From: Mobilitalea torta
GTDB lineage: Bacteria; Bacillota; Clostridia; Lachnospirales; Lachnospiraceae
Direction of reading: 5' to 3'
NCBI RefSeq assembly: GCF_050433395.1
Contig: NZ_JBNPXH010000009.1
Coordinates: 180,898-244,897, forward strand
Length of the DNA: 64,000 nucleotides
Shown: one piece after another, positions 1 through 8,657 of the stretch
Position numbering within the stretch: position 1 is the first letter of the stretch
Layout of the letters: every line of letters starts with the position of its first letter
Position numbers and translations under genes: made by a program
The notes under the pieces: model-generated
Told to the model about the DNA's origin: nothing
Seen by the model: only the letters and a program-made list of their open reading frames with translations
Databases searched by the model: none

Positions 1-194
1 TCGATCACCCCTGTATATTCTGGCGTACTATATGGAACGCTGTAAAAAAGAATTGCAGTCATAAAAACCGATAATCCTGCCTTAACATTCCGCGGCACAT
101 TTTTTAACGAAAAAAAAGGAGCCGTAAAGAGAAAACCGGTAATCCTCACAAGTATTAGAATAAAAAATTCAAAATGTTCAATTGTAAAGGTCAT
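1..194 (-). CDS. fliR: FliR, flagellar export apparatus protein (partial, N-terminal part only)
   Basis: This is the first ~64 codons of FliR, an integral membrane part of the flagellar type III export gate (FliPQR core). The gene runs off the left edge. The translation starts MTFTIEHFEFFILILVRITG and continues through a hydrophobic N-terminal helix with the 'RITGFLFTAPFFS' type sequence usual for FliR. The ATG at 194 overlaps the fliQ stop in an ATGA arrangement, so translation is probably coupled. The order fliP-fliQ-fliR supports the call. Only the start of the protein is visible, so nothing can be said about its C-terminus or a possible fusion to FlhB. Confidence 0.9.
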   Translation of the reverse strand, partial: MTFTIEHFEFFILILVRITGFLFTAPFFSLKNVPRNVKAGLSVFMTAILFYSVPYSTPEYTGVI

Positions 195-466
195 AGGGTG
201 CTGATGTAATAACTAAAATTGGAGAACAGCTCCACTGTAAATTCCTTCAGGGAATTTAAAATCCAACTGCCCGCCAGGATGATAACAAGAAATACTGCAA
301 CCAGCTTCGGAACAAATGTGAGGGTTTGTTCCTGAATAGAAGTAACCGTCTGCAGAATACTGACAACCAGCCCCACAACCAAAGAAGTGAGAAGCATCGG
401 AGCCGCTGACTTCAATACAAGATACACCGCCTGTCTGGCAATATCAACTATAACAGCTTCATTCAT
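191..466 (-). CDS. fliQ: FliQ, flagellar export apparatus protein
   Basis: A small inner-membrane protein of the flagellar type III export gate, working with FliP and FliR to pass rod, hook and filament subunits. It has 91 residues, the normal size for FliQ, and two long hydrophobic helices (about 15-40 and 50-75) with a short polar turn containing SIQEQT, the conserved FliQ linker. It lies 14 nt after fliP and overlaps fliR by four bases (ATGA). The family is small and well conserved, and the operon context is unambiguous. Confidence 0.95.
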   Translation of the reverse strand: MNEAVIVDIARQAVYLVLKSAAPMLLTSLVVGLVVSILQTVTSIQEQTLTFVPKLVAVFLVIILAGSWILNSLKEFTVELFSNFSYYISTL

Positions 467-480
467 ACCCGCTTCCCTCC

Positions 481-1326
481 TTATCGGTAAAAGGTCTGCA
501 CAAGCTGGCCGATTACCAGGTTCCAGCCATCCGCAATTACAAACAGCAGTATCTTAAAGGGCATGGAAATCATCGACGGCGGCAGCATCATCATACCCAT
601 GGACATCAGGGTGGAGGCAACCACCATATCTATTACAATAAAGGGAATATAAATGATAAAGCCGATAATAAAAGCCCGGCGCAGCTCACCGATGATGAAA
701 GCCGGAATAATCACCGTAATGGGAAGATCATCCCAGGTCTTCACTGACTCAATCTTGGCGATATCCATAAACAACCGCAGATCCTTGGGGTTTTCCAACA
801 CTTGATCTATCATAAAGCTCCTGATTGGAGCCAGACCCGCATCAAGAGCCTCTTCCCGCGTAATGGTTCCAGCCGTCAGAGGCTTAACAGCCTCTTCATT
901 AATCTGGGTAAACACAGGATTCATGATAAACATCGTTAAGAACAGCGCAAGACTCACCAGCACCTGGTTGGGCGGCGTGGTCTGGGTTCCCAGGGCTGCT
1001 CTGGTGAAGTGCAATACAACGATAATCCGGGTAAAGGAGGTTACCATAATCAGTATGGAGGGCGCCAGGGAGATCACTGTTAAGACCAGCAATATCTGCA
1101 GGGTCGAGGAAAGTCCCTGGGCATCCTCATCCGTATTCAGAGTAAACTCCAGCGGCCCCAGCGAACCGGTGAGGTTATTATCGCTGCTCTCCGCCGTCGC
1201 CGTAACCGTATCCTGTGCCGTCATGGCATATGCTTTCTCCCCCTGGAAGAAAAACAGCACCCCTGCTATCAATAGTGTAAAAACAATTCCAAAGCGTAAG
1301 CCCTTGCTTCTATTATGTATCTTCAT
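481..1326 (-). CDS. fliP: FliP, flagellar export gate protein
   Basis: FliP forms the pentameric core of the flagellar export channel. From ATG 1326 it has 281 residues: a cleavable-type signal sequence (about 10-35), a short acidic linker, then four hydrophobic segments. The first of these contains LAPSILIMVTSFTR, the characteristic FliP region, followed by TPPNQVLVSLALFLTMF. I chose ATG 1326 because AAAGG lies 9 nt upstream. An in-frame ATG at 1344 has no comparable site and would add six residues. The start lies inside the end of fliO (14 nt overlap), which is typical of a tightly coupled operon. Confidence 0.95.
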   Translation of the reverse strand: MKIHNRSKGLRFGIVFTLLIAGVLFFFQGEKAYAMTAQDTVTATAESSDNNLTGSLGPLEFTLNTDEDAQGLSSTLQILLVLTVISLAPSILIMVTSFTRIIVVLHFTRAALGTQTTPPNQVLVSLALFLTMFIMNPVFTQINEEAVKPLTAGTITREEALDAGLAPIRSFMIDQVLENPKDLRLFMDIAKIESVKTWDDLPITVIIPAFIIGELRRAFIIGFIIYIPFIVIDMVVASTLMSMGMMMLPPSMISMPFKILLFVIADGWNLVIGQLVQTFYR

Positions 1327-1798
1327 GGTTATCAGCCTTTGCATCTTTATTATTCTTCAGCTTGTCCAATATCTGTTTGAAGCTTTGCTTCTCCCCCGGA
1401 CGAAACTCCTTCCGGAGCACTTGTGCTTCCTCCAGCTCCGTAATATAGCTGATCTCCTCTTTTCCTACGGCAATCACAATATATTTATTCCCGATCTTGA
1501 CAATCTGCAGCATCTTATTCGGTGTAATCCGATAAGAATCGATCACCTGAAAATTACTCTTCTGAAGCTGCCCCAGCTTAACGCCTCCCACCAGCCTGGA
1601 AGTATAATAGGCAGCCACCAGAATAATGATCAGCGCCAGAAGCAAGCCCGCAAGCTGCCAGAAGCTGTGCCCCGAGCCCGCTCCGGATAAAACCTGTGAC
1701 AAATCCCCCTCAACCGGTGTCGGAGTCGGAGTCCCCAGCAATTGATCCAGATCCAACTGTCCCTGCTCAAGTTGTGCCAGCTTTATCCAGCTATCCAT
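1313..1798 (-). CDS. fliO: FliO-like flagellar biosynthetic protein
   Basis: 161 residues with one transmembrane segment (about 47-66: LAGLLLALIIILVAAYYTSR) after a short Pro/Thr-rich N-terminal stretch. The cytoplasmic domain has the FliO pattern of an IDSYRI-type strand, KMLQIVKIGNKYIVIAVG and a glutamate-rich tail. FliO assists assembly of the FliP ring. The family is poorly conserved in sequence, so the call rests on this strand pattern, size and position between cheY and fliP. The start overlaps the cheY stop by one base (TGATG). Confidence 0.85.
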   Translation of the reverse strand: MDSWIKLAQLEQGQLDLDQLLGTPTPTPVEGDLSQVLSGAGSGHSFWQLAGLLLALIIILVAAYYTSRLVGGVKLGQLQKSNFQVIDSYRITPNKMLQIVKIGNKYIVIAVGKEEISYITELEEAQVLRKEFRPGEKQSFKQILDKLKNNKDAKADNHEDT

Positions 1799-2160
1799 CA
1801 GCCCACTGCCTTCTTCACGGCCTCCAGTACCCGATCTGCCTGGAAAGGCTTTACGATAAAGTCCTTTGCTCCTGACTGGATGGATTCAATAACCATTGCC
1901 TGCTGACCCATAGCGGAACACATAATAACATTGGCACTGGGATCAGATGCCTTAATTTTCTTTAACGCCTGTATTCCATCCATCTCCGGCATAGTGATGT
2001 CCATCATAACCAGATCCGGTCTGGTTTCCTGGTATTTATCCACAGCTTTTATCCCGTTCTCAGCCTCCCCGGCGATGCTATAACCATTCTTGGTAAGGAT
2101 ATCCTTGATCATCATTCTCATAAATGCCGCGTCATCACAAATTAAAATACTCTTTGCCAT
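1798..2160 (-). CDS. cheY: CheY, chemotaxis response regulator
   Basis: A stand-alone receiver domain of 120 residues. The acidic pocket is D9-D10, the phosphoacceptor is D54 in MMDITMPEMDG, the switch serine is S82 and the invariant lysine is K104 in VKPF. It carries the phosphoryl signal from CheA to the motor switch. It sits directly downstream of fliY, which encodes a CheY-P binding motif and phosphatase-like sites, so signal and switch components are made together. All catalytic residues are present and there is no output domain. Confidence 0.97.
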   Translation of the reverse strand: MAKSILICDDAAFMRMMIKDILTKNGYSIAGEAENGIKAVDKYQETRPDLVMMDITMPEMDGIQALKKIKASDPSANVIMCSAMGQQAMVIESIQSGAKDFIVKPFQADRVLEAVKKAVG

Positions 2161-2197
2161 GTTAATTCTCCTATCTTATTGTGTTTAATTTTTCTTC

Positions 2198-3412
2198 CTA
2201 TTTCTGCTTTATGATTTCTGTTACCCGGATACCAAAGGCCTCTTCCATTACCACCACTTCACCCTTTGCAACAAATTTCCCATTGACAAGCACATCAATA
2301 GGCTCACCGGCTAACCGATTCAATTCTATAATAGTTCCGGGGGTAAAGTCCAGTATTTCTTTAATTGATTTATTCGTTCTTCCCAACTCCACGGTTACCT
2401 CCAGAGGCACATCCATCAGCAGATCAATATTTTCCGGCTGTACGATACCGGAAGCCATGGGAGTAAAGGGAGCAAATTGTACCGGTGAAGCATTTACGTC
2501 CTGTACCGGAGGCATCATATAAGGCATCGGCTGCGGCATTCCCTGAGCAGGAAATTCAAAATTCCCTTGAAACCCAGGGGTTCCTTGAAATCCCGGATAA
2601 GATACTCCCGCATAAGGGCTATAGCCCTGAGGCATCGGCTGCGGCTGCTGCGGCTGCTGCTGAACCGGCTGCGGTTGAGGCTGCGGCTTCTTCGGCGTAT
2701 TATCTGCGGCGGGCCTGGTAGGAACGTCCGGTTCCATGGAGGTTGCCTCTATAAACTGCCGGTAGAGATCTCTTGCAAAGTCAAAGGGATATAATTGCAT
2801 CAACACACTGTCCACCAGATCGCCGATCTCCATATGGAAGGAAACCCGGACAAAACTGCCCTTCAGGAAGTCCGCAATATTCTCCCCGCTCATATTTTCC
2901 TCCAGATCCACCAAAGCGGCTGCCGGAGGACTGATGTTAACTCTCTTCTCCAGCATGGAAGAAATACTGGTTGCGGCAGAACCCATCATCTGGTTCATTG
3001 CCTCACTGATTGCACTTAAATGAAGATCGGTAAGCTCACCGTCAATATTGGTGCCGTCCCCTCCCATCATTAAATCTGTTATGACCTTAACATCTTTTTC
3101 TTTTAAAATCAATATATTATTGCCGTCAAGTCCATCCTCATAATAAATTTGAATGAACACACAGGGCCGGTCATAGCTGTTTACAATATTCTTCCAGGTC
3201 GCATACTCCACTACCGGAGTTGTAATATTCACCCGCTGGTTTACCAGGGAAAACAGCGTTGTTGCAGCCGTTCCCATACTGATATTGGAGATTTCTCCAA
3301 TTGCATCCTTCTCCGCGTCTGTCAGCATCTCTGTTATTGTACTGTCCGAGCTTTCCGTACCTATGCCGTTCAGCAAAGCATTAATCTCTTCTTGAGACAG
3401 CATACCATCCAT
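2198..3412 (-). CDS. fliY: FliY, motor switch protein with CheC-type phosphatase domain
   Basis: 404 residues in three parts. An N-terminal LSQEEINALL peptide matches the CheY-P binding peptide of FliM/FliY. A CheC-like domain (about 30-230) has two E-x2-N active-site pairs, E40/N43 and E137/N140. A Pro/Gln-rich linker (about 235-310) is rich in PQPQP and PQGM runs. A C-terminal FliN/SpoA surface-presentation domain (about 325-400) follows. In Bacillus, FliY dephosphorylates CheY-P at the switch. Both active-site pairs are intact, so the same activity is inferred. GAGAGGAG lies upstream of the start. The gene follows fliM directly. Confidence 0.95.
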   Translation of the reverse strand: MDGMLSQEEINALLNGIGTESSDSTITEMLTDAEKDAIGEISNISMGTAATTLFSLVNQRVNITTPVVEYATWKNIVNSYDRPCVFIQIYYEDGLDGNNILILKEKDVKVITDLMMGGDGTNIDGELTDLHLSAISEAMNQMMGSAATSISSMLEKRVNISPPAAALVDLEENMSGENIADFLKGSFVRVSFHMEIGDLVDSVLMQLYPFDFARDLYRQFIEATSMEPDVPTRPAADNTPKKPQPQPQPVQQQPQQPQPMPQGYSPYAGVSYPGFQGTPGFQGNFEFPAQGMPQPMPYMMPPVQDVNASPVQFAPFTPMASGIVQPENIDLLMDVPLEVTVELGRTNKSIKEILDFTPGTIIELNRLAGEPIDVLVNGKFVAKGEVVVMEEAFGIRVTEIIKQK

Positions 3413-3418
3413 AGTCCG

Positions 3419-4399
3419 TTACTCCTCTCCTCTGTTGATTGATGAAATTTTTACCGCATAGGAGCCTGAGGAGGCGCCCGGAAGTGCCGTAAATTTATTT
3501 AAATTACCCACATAGACGGTTAATTCATCTTCCACCTTTGAATTCAATTTGATAATATCCCCTCGCTGCATATTCATAAAGTCATTTACCGAAATCGTGC
3601 TCTTGCCAAGCACCGCACGGATCGGTACTCTTGCTTTTGAAATGGCAACCTCGATAATATCCTCGTAGGACTTATCGTCAGCCATCTGCATCGTCGAATA
3701 CCAGTACTTTGTATTCAATTTATCAATAACCTTCTCCAGACAAACATAGGGAAGGCAAATATTCATCATCCCTTCAAGATTGCCGATCTTCAGATTCAAG
3801 GTCACAAGAGAGATCATCTCACTGGGGGAGATAATCTGTGCAAACTGGGAATTCGTCTCAATCCGCAGCAGCCGGGGCTGGATCTGAATCACATTTGCCC
3901 ATGGCTCACGAAGCAGATTGGTACACACGGTAAAAATACGTTCAATAATTGTCAGTTCGATTTCTGAAAAATCCCGGACCTTCTCCAGCGGATACCCGCC
4001 TCCGCCTAACATCCGATCCACAATAGCATACCCCAGATTGTCCGCAAGTTCCAGAATAATATTTCCCTCCAGAGGAGCAAAGTCAACAATCCCCAGCAAC
4101 ACCGGATTGGACAATGCATTGGTAAATTCCGAATACTGGACTGCCTCTGAATTGATTACCTCCACCTGCACATTCTTTCTCAGATATGCCGGTAAATTGG
4201 TAGAGAGCAATCTCGCATAATGCTCAAAAATGATATTCATTGTGCGAAGATGCTCCTTCGAAAACTTGGAAGGTCTGGCAAAATCATAATTCTTTACCTG
4301 CTTTTCCGAGGATTCCTTATAATCATCCGCATCCAGTTCACCACTGCTTAGCGCCGCCAGCAGGTTGTCGATCTCATTTTGGGATAGGACGTCGCCCAT
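3419..4399 (-). CDS. fliM: FliM, flagellar motor switch protein
   Basis: FliM forms the C-ring surface that binds CheY-P and sets rotation direction. From ATG 4399 it has 326 residues: an N-terminal VLSQNEIDNLL CheY-P binding peptide, a linker, a CheC-like middle domain (about 45-230) and a C-terminal SpoA domain (about 245-320, with RGDIIKLNSKVEDELTVYVG). Start choice: GGGAGG is two bases from an earlier ATG at 4405 but eight bases from ATG 4399, so the second is preferred. It precedes fliY by six bases. Confidence 0.96.
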   Translation of the reverse strand: MGDVLSQNEIDNLLAALSSGELDADDYKESSEKQVKNYDFARPSKFSKEHLRTMNIIFEHYARLLSTNLPAYLRKNVQVEVINSEAVQYSEFTNALSNPVLLGIVDFAPLEGNIILELADNLGYAIVDRMLGGGGYPLEKVRDFSEIELTIIERIFTVCTNLLREPWANVIQIQPRLLRIETNSQFAQIISPSEMISLVTLNLKIGNLEGMMNICLPYVCLEKVIDKLNTKYWYSTMQMADDKSYEDIIEVAISKARVPIRAVLGKSTISVNDFMNMQRGDIIKLNSKVEDELTVYVGNLNKFTALPGASSGSYAVKISSINRGEE

Positions 4400-4480
4400 T
4401 GTCATTTCCTCCCTAATGTACTAGTAACATCATAACATAAAATACCAAGAAAATCATCATATTTCGAGAGAAATCCACCC

Positions 4481-5011
4481 TTAATTAAGAACCAGACTTC
4501 CAAATGACACATTGATAACAAAATCCGACTGCATCAGCTCCTTAATACGATCAATCACCCGATCCTTGATCTCGCCTTTATTGGCATAGACCTCATCCCT
4601 GGTGTAGACAGCAAATTCCTCCTGGACGATTTCCTTGATCGCATTCTCGTTCTCCTGAAGCTTGGGGAAGAGATCGTCATAATCAGCGCTCTTGCTGTTC
4701 ACCGACAGGGACACGTTCATTACCGCATAAGGAGGCTTGTCCTTGGGATCCGTGCTTGCACTCTTCAGATTTACAGTCAGCTTGTCCTCAATATTATAGG
4801 TTACAATATCCGATACCGAAAGCTTCATGTTCTCATCCGGCGATTCCAATTCCAGTTCTATGATGGAAGCAACCTTGTCCATCAGACGGGTAGTTTTGCT
4901 GGCTGCAGGAACAACCGTAAAAATCATTACTGCCAGCAGAACCGTATTGATCAGCGTGATTGCCATAATAATAACCGTCAAAATATTCTTCTTCATCGTA
5001 GTCTCATTCAC
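4481..5011 (-). CDS. fliL: FliL, flagellar basal-body-associated stator protein
   Basis: 176 residues if the GTG at 5011 is used. It has one N-terminal membrane anchor (about 10-35: ILTVIIMAITLINTVLLAV) and an extracytoplasmic domain ending SFGSLVLN, a FliL-like end. FliL associates with MotAB stators. The GTG overlaps the motB stop (GTGA), suggesting coupling. An ATG at 4996 (171 residues) is an alternative start, with AAGGTGA about 11 nt upstream. Position between motB and fliM fits the usual clostridial order. Confidence 0.88.
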   Translation of the reverse strand: MNETTMKKNILTVIIMAITLINTVLLAVMIFTVVPAASKTTRLMDKVASIIELELESPDENMKLSVSDIVTYNIEDKLTVNLKSASTDPKDKPPYAVMNVSLSVNSKSADYDDLFPKLQENENAIKEIVQEEFAVYTRDEVYANKGEIKDRVIDRIKELMQSDFVINVSFGSLVLN

Positions 5012-5907
5012 CTTTCGCCACTGTATTCGTTATAAATCCTTATCTCAATTCTCCGGTTCTTAGCCCGTCCTTCCGCTGTGGCATTGCTCGCGACCGGATC
5101 ATACTCGCCCCGGCCGGAATACTTAAGCTTCACCGGATCAATTCCGCAGTTCTTAATGAGGTATTCCGCCGCATTCAAGGCCCTGGCCGAGGAGAGCCAG
5201 TTATTATCCTGAAATGCTCCGCTGGTCATGGGCACATTATCCGTATGCCCCATAATCTCTATGGTATACATCTGAAAGCCCTGTAATACATCCCCTATCC
5301 TGCTCATGAGAGGAAGAGCGGCTTTCTTGATCTCCGCCTTACCGGAATCAAAGAGCACGGAGCCCTTCAAAGTCAGTTGTACAAAACGGAATTCCGGATC
5401 AATACTAAGATCAATATCGCTGGTGAGGTTATACTCCTGCCTCAGATCAGAAAGTCTGTCATAAATAGCGGATGAGGCAGACTCCATCTCCTTCTCAATC
5501 CGTTCCAGCGCCTCTGAGAGCTTGGCATCCCCTAACCCTGTCGAGGACTGGGAATCTCCTTTGCTTCCTTCCGGATTGGCACTATCCTCCGCATCAGGAT
5601 CCTCCCCGGTATCTGTACCTGCTCTGCCCATGGACTGGTAATACCGGTCCAGCTCATTCATCTGTGTCATCCCGGAGGAAATCAGATTTCCTCCTTCAAA
5701 AGCGGTCAGTCCGCCATCCAGTATCCCGATGGAATTAGCCAGTGATCTGGATATCTCATCAAACTTTTCAGCATCCACATCGGACATGGCAAAGAGCATA
5801 ACAAAGAAACAGAGCAGCAGATTCATCAGATCCGCAAAAGTATTCAGCCAGGGAGCATTCCCTCCGCTGCTTTCTTCCGGTTTCTTTCTAGCCAAGAACC
5901 TCACCAC
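5008..5907 (-). CDS. motB: MotB, stator protein with OmpA-like peptidoglycan anchor
   Basis: 299 residues. A single N-terminal helix (about 18-42) contains the proton-binding aspartate D26 in TFADLMNLLLCFFV. A long acidic, low-complexity linker follows (about 85-135). The C-terminal OmpA/MotB domain (about 165-295) has GHTDNVP and NWxLSxARA motifs for peptidoglycan binding. MotB pairs with MotA to form the ion-driven stator. The start is one of two adjacent GTG codons (5907 or 5904) after GAAGAAG, overlapping the end of motA by about 20 nt. Choice of proton rather than sodium cannot be proved from sequence. Confidence 0.95.
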   Translation of the reverse strand: MVRFLARKKPEESSGGNAPWLNTFADLMNLLLCFFVMLFAMSDVDAEKFDEISRSLANSIGILDGGLTAFEGGNLISSGMTQMNELDRYYQSMGRAGTDTGEDPDAEDSANPEGSKGDSQSSTGLGDAKLSEALERIEKEMESASSAIYDRLSDLRQEYNLTSDIDLSIDPEFRFVQLTLKGSVLFDSGKAEIKKAALPLMSRIGDVLQGFQMYTIEIMGHTDNVPMTSGAFQDNNWLSSARALNAAEYLIKNCGIDPVKLKYSGRGEYDPVASNATAEGRAKNRRIEIRIYNEYSGER

Positions 5908-6697
5908 CTTCTTCCCTCATTGCGGCTCTTCGTACCGGTGACAGGAAGGATTTTAATTTTTCTTCAATTACTCTGGGATTCTCACCTGCCTGGATGGATA
6001 GAAGTCCTTCTACCATCACTTCCTTAATCATAATCTCCTGAGCACTTTTTGCTTTCAGTTTGGTTGATACCGGAATACAGATCCAGTTGGCAACCATGGA
6101 GCCGTAAAAGGTTGTAACCAGCGCCACTGCCATATTGGGACCGATTGCCTTGGCGTCATCCATCTTCTGCAGCATATTGATGAGACCAATCAGAGTACCG
6201 ATCATACCCCAGGCAGGGCCCATGGCCGCCAGGGAATCCCAGAAACCGATTTTGCTGGCATGTCTCGCTTCCACACAGTTTAATTCCGTCTCCAAAATGC
6301 TGCGTACTAATTCCGGATCCGTGCCGTCAACAATGAGCAGCACTCCTTTTTTTAAGAATTCATCTTCAATTCCGTTCGCCGCCTCTTCCAGCGCCAGCAG
6401 CCCTTCCTTCCGGGCTATATTGGATAATTCAATGATCCGGGTTATGGTCTGCTCTTCGTTGGAAGGCAGCGTCGTCATTGCATGGCGGATGCTTGCCAGA
6501 TTCTCCAGAAAGCCCTTCACCCCCGGTGACATGGCAAGAACACAGCATAGTCCTCCTCCGATTGTAATGAGAACAGATGGTATATCCACAAAATTCATGA
6601 TAACCATAAAACTGGGCTGACCGTACACAATACCAAAAACAACTACAATAAAACACAGCACTACGCCCAATATTGATGCAAAATCCAATTTCCTCAC
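5888..6697 (-). CDS. motA: MotA, flagellar motor stator channel protein
   Basis: 269 residues with four hydrophobic segments: two near the N-terminus (about 5-27 and 38-56) and two after the large cytoplasmic loop (about 152-175 and 185-207, MGPAWGMIGTLIGLINML and MAVALVTTFYGSMVANWI). The loop carries charged residues of the type that contact FliG. MotA and MotB form the stator. It lies between flbD and motB, with overlapping coding at the motB junction. Size and hydrophobic pattern match the family. Confidence 0.96.
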   Translation of the reverse strand: MRKLDFASILGVVLCFIVVVFGIVYGQPSFMVIMNFVDIPSVLITIGGGLCCVLAMSPGVKGFLENLASIRHAMTTLPSNEEQTITRIIELSNIARKEGLLALEEAANGIEDEFLKKGVLLIVDGTDPELVRSILETELNCVEARHASKIGFWDSLAAMGPAWGMIGTLIGLINMLQKMDDAKAIGPNMAVALVTTFYGSMVANWICIPVSTKLKAKSAQEIMIKEVMVEGLLSIQAGENPRVIEEKLKSFLSPVRRAAMREEGGEVLG

Positions 6698-6738
6698 CTT
6701 CCATCCATATTATTTTATCGAAGCCCAAATTCTTTTTT

Positions 6739-6930
6739 CTACAAATCCCGACTAAAAACTTCCTTTTTGTATAATATTACAAGATTTCTAATCTCTTGTC
6801 TACTTTCTTTCACAATTATCTTAGTTCCTGAACTAAGAGTAATCACCGTATCCGGCGATTCTTCCACCCTCTCGATCATATCGGCATTCACCGTCAGCCT
6901 GGTTTCATTCAGCCTGGTAACCTCAATCAT
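6739..6930 (-). CDS. flbD: FlbD/SwrD family flagellar protein
   Basis: 63 residues beginning MIEVTRLNETRLTVNADMIE, the conserved signature of the small FlbD (SwrD) family. The gene is found next to motA in many Firmicutes. In Bacillus subtilis SwrD is reported to support motor power and swarming. It is short but clearly coding: it has a good family match, starts after GGAAGGAGGAAAG, and fills the gap between flgE and motA. No enzymatic motif is visible. Confidence 0.88.
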   Translation of the reverse strand: MIEVTRLNETRLTVNADMIERVEESPDTVITLSSGTKIIVKESRQEIRNLVILYKKEVFSRDL

Positions 6931-6988
6931 TCTCTTTCCTCCTTCCCTCCATGGACAGGTATCGGAATATCTGTAAAATAAGGGCGTT

Positions 6989-7051
6989 CAAAATGGTGCA
7001 GAGGAAGGTCCGGGAAGTCCGGACGCCCGGATCTTCCTCTGCACCATTTTG
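6989..7051. repeat. Long near-perfect intergenic hairpin between flgE and flbD
   Basis: A 63-nt inverted repeat. The outer arms 6989-7007 and 7033-7051 are exact complements (19 bp). The stem continues through 7008-7014 and 7026-7032 with one G-T pair, leaving an 11-nt loop that itself contains the palindrome GTCCGGAC. It lies between flgE and flbD, downstream of the flgE stop. There is no pronounced T-run after either arm, so it is not a classical intrinsic terminator, although it could attenuate transcription or protect mRNA. It resembles a REP/MITE-like palindromic unit. Confidence 0.85.
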
Positions 7052-7101
7052 CACCCCTATCCTCACTAATGCACGGCTTTGCGTTACCGTTCAGCCATCT
7101 G

Positions 7102-8571
7102 TTATCTCTTTAAATTAATTAATTCTTCCAATAAGGTATCCGATGTTGTTATTATTCTTGAATTCGCCTGGAATCCTCTCTGTGTTGTGATCATATCCGT
7201 AAACTGCTGGGACAGATCCACATTGGACATCTCCAATACACCGGTGGAAAGACTTCCGCCTCCCTGGGTGGGATCCTGTCCTATTCCGTCAAACTGACCC
7301 GAGTTCTGGGTCTCTGCAAACATATTATTTCCAACCGCCTCCAGACCTGCCGGATTTGCAAAGGTTGTCACCGCAATCTGTCCCAGCAGGCGGCTGTCAC
7401 CATTATCGTATTTTCCGTAGATCTTACCGGAGCCATCGATACCGACACCGACCATATTACCTACCTTCTTGCCGGCTCCCCGTCCTCCGTCCACACTTCC
7501 CCTGGTGGCCTCCAGAGAAGAAGAACCGCTGGTGGCATACATGGTGATTTTTGAGAAGTCAATGTCAATGGACTCAAAGGGATTCTCATCCCCGTTAATG
7601 GTAAAGGTAAGGCTCTTGGGAGGTTCCTCGGTATCGGACACCGTATCGCCCTCACCGACGCTTACAAAAGTACCGTTGGAGCTGTTGAAGGTCAGAAGCG
7701 GGGCATCGGCCATATCAATCGTCACCACACCGTCGTCGTCTACTTCAATGCCGGTCACTTCCTGGCCGCCAAAGGTAAAGCCGCTGGCGGCATAAGCCGT
7801 CTCTTCGTAGGTAACCTCTCCCGTCTCCGGATCTACTAGCTTATTAACGAAGATGGACTGACCGCTCTCATCCTTGATGTCCTTAATGGCAACGGTGTAG
7901 ACAGAAGGTGAATCCGTTGTCTGCCTCACAATCAACTCTGCGGTATAGCTGTGACCCATCTTGTCGTAAAAGGACATATTCACCCTCTTACCCGTTTCGC
8001 TGGTCAGCTGGGTATCCTTGCTGTCAATATTACCCGATATGTAAATATTGGTTGTTGCAGCCGGTGCGGCATAGAGATTCTCCGGGGACATAATCTTCAG
8101 CGCGGATACCGCATCCGCCACCGTCTTCGTCTCGTCATTGGGATCCACCTGCCAGCCCATGACCGTGGCTCCGGAAGGAGTACACAAAGTACCCTGAGCA
8201 TCGATATCAAAGGATCCTGCCTTAGTAAAATAGTTAGTGCCGCCGTTGTTCACGATAAAGAAACCATCGCCCTCGATCATAACATCAAAGGGATTGTCCG
8301 TTCTCTGGGATGCACCGGACAGATTAATTGCCGCTTTTATAGATGCCACATTGGATCCGAGACCGATCTGCATCGCGTTCCTTCCGGCCTGGCCTGTTTC
8401 TGCGTTGGGCCCGGAAGCACTCTGGGTTGTCTGATAAAACACATCGGCAAAGGTTACGGAACTGGATTTAAAGCCGATGGTGTTTACGTTGGAGATGTTA
8501 TTACCAATAACATCCATCTTGGTCTGGTGTACTCTTAAACCGGATACGCCAGAAAATAATGCTCTCATCAT
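7102..8571 (-). CDS. flgE: FlgE, flagellar hook protein
   Basis: 489 residues from ATG 8571, which has AGGAGG nine bases upstream; upstream in-frame codons lack any such site. The N-terminal rod/hook domain starts MMRALFSGVSGL and contains IGNNISNVNTIGFK. The C-terminus has the matching LSQQFTDMITTQRGFQANSR coiled-coil segment. The middle is a variable hook domain (about 95-400). FlgE polymerises into the hook outside the cell. The C-terminal motif and a length above 400 distinguish it from rod proteins FlgF/FlgG. It follows flgD and the FlbG-like gene. Confidence 0.93.
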   Translation of the reverse strand: MMRALFSGVSGLRVHQTKMDVIGNNISNVNTIGFKSSSVTFADVFYQTTQSASGPNAETGQAGRNAMQIGLGSNVASIKAAINLSGASQRTDNPFDVMIEGDGFFIVNNGGTNYFTKAGSFDIDAQGTLCTPSGATVMGWQVDPNDETKTVADAVSALKIMSPENLYAAPAATTNIYISGNIDSKDTQLTSETGKRVNMSFYDKMGHSYTAELIVRQTTDSPSVYTVAIKDIKDESGQSIFVNKLVDPETGEVTYEETAYAASGFTFGGQEVTGIEVDDDGVVTIDMADAPLLTFNSSNGTFVSVGEGDTVSDTEEPPKSLTFTINGDENPFESIDIDFSKITMYATSGSSSLEATRGSVDGGRGAGKKVGNMVGVGIDGSGKIYGKYDNGDSRLLGQIAVTTFANPAGLEAVGNNMFAETQNSGQFDGIGQDPTQGGGSLSTGVLEMSNVDLSQQFTDMITTQRGFQANSRIITTSDTLLEELINLKR

Positions 8572-8657
8572 AATGAATGACCTCCTGTTTCTGCTTTTCC
8601 TCATGGGAATCCAATCAATCGGTCATGGATTCCTAAGCCTCCCTAAGGTCCGGCTTA

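Noticed and set aside
863..1690. 275-codon plus-strand frame across fliP and fliO
   Set aside because: Antisense to two overlapping flagellar genes with clear motifs and no ribosome site.
7008..7051. Hairpin between flgE and flbD as an ordinary terminator
   Set aside because: There is no T-run after either arm and the genes downstream (flbD, motA, motB) lack another promoter, so termination here would silence them.
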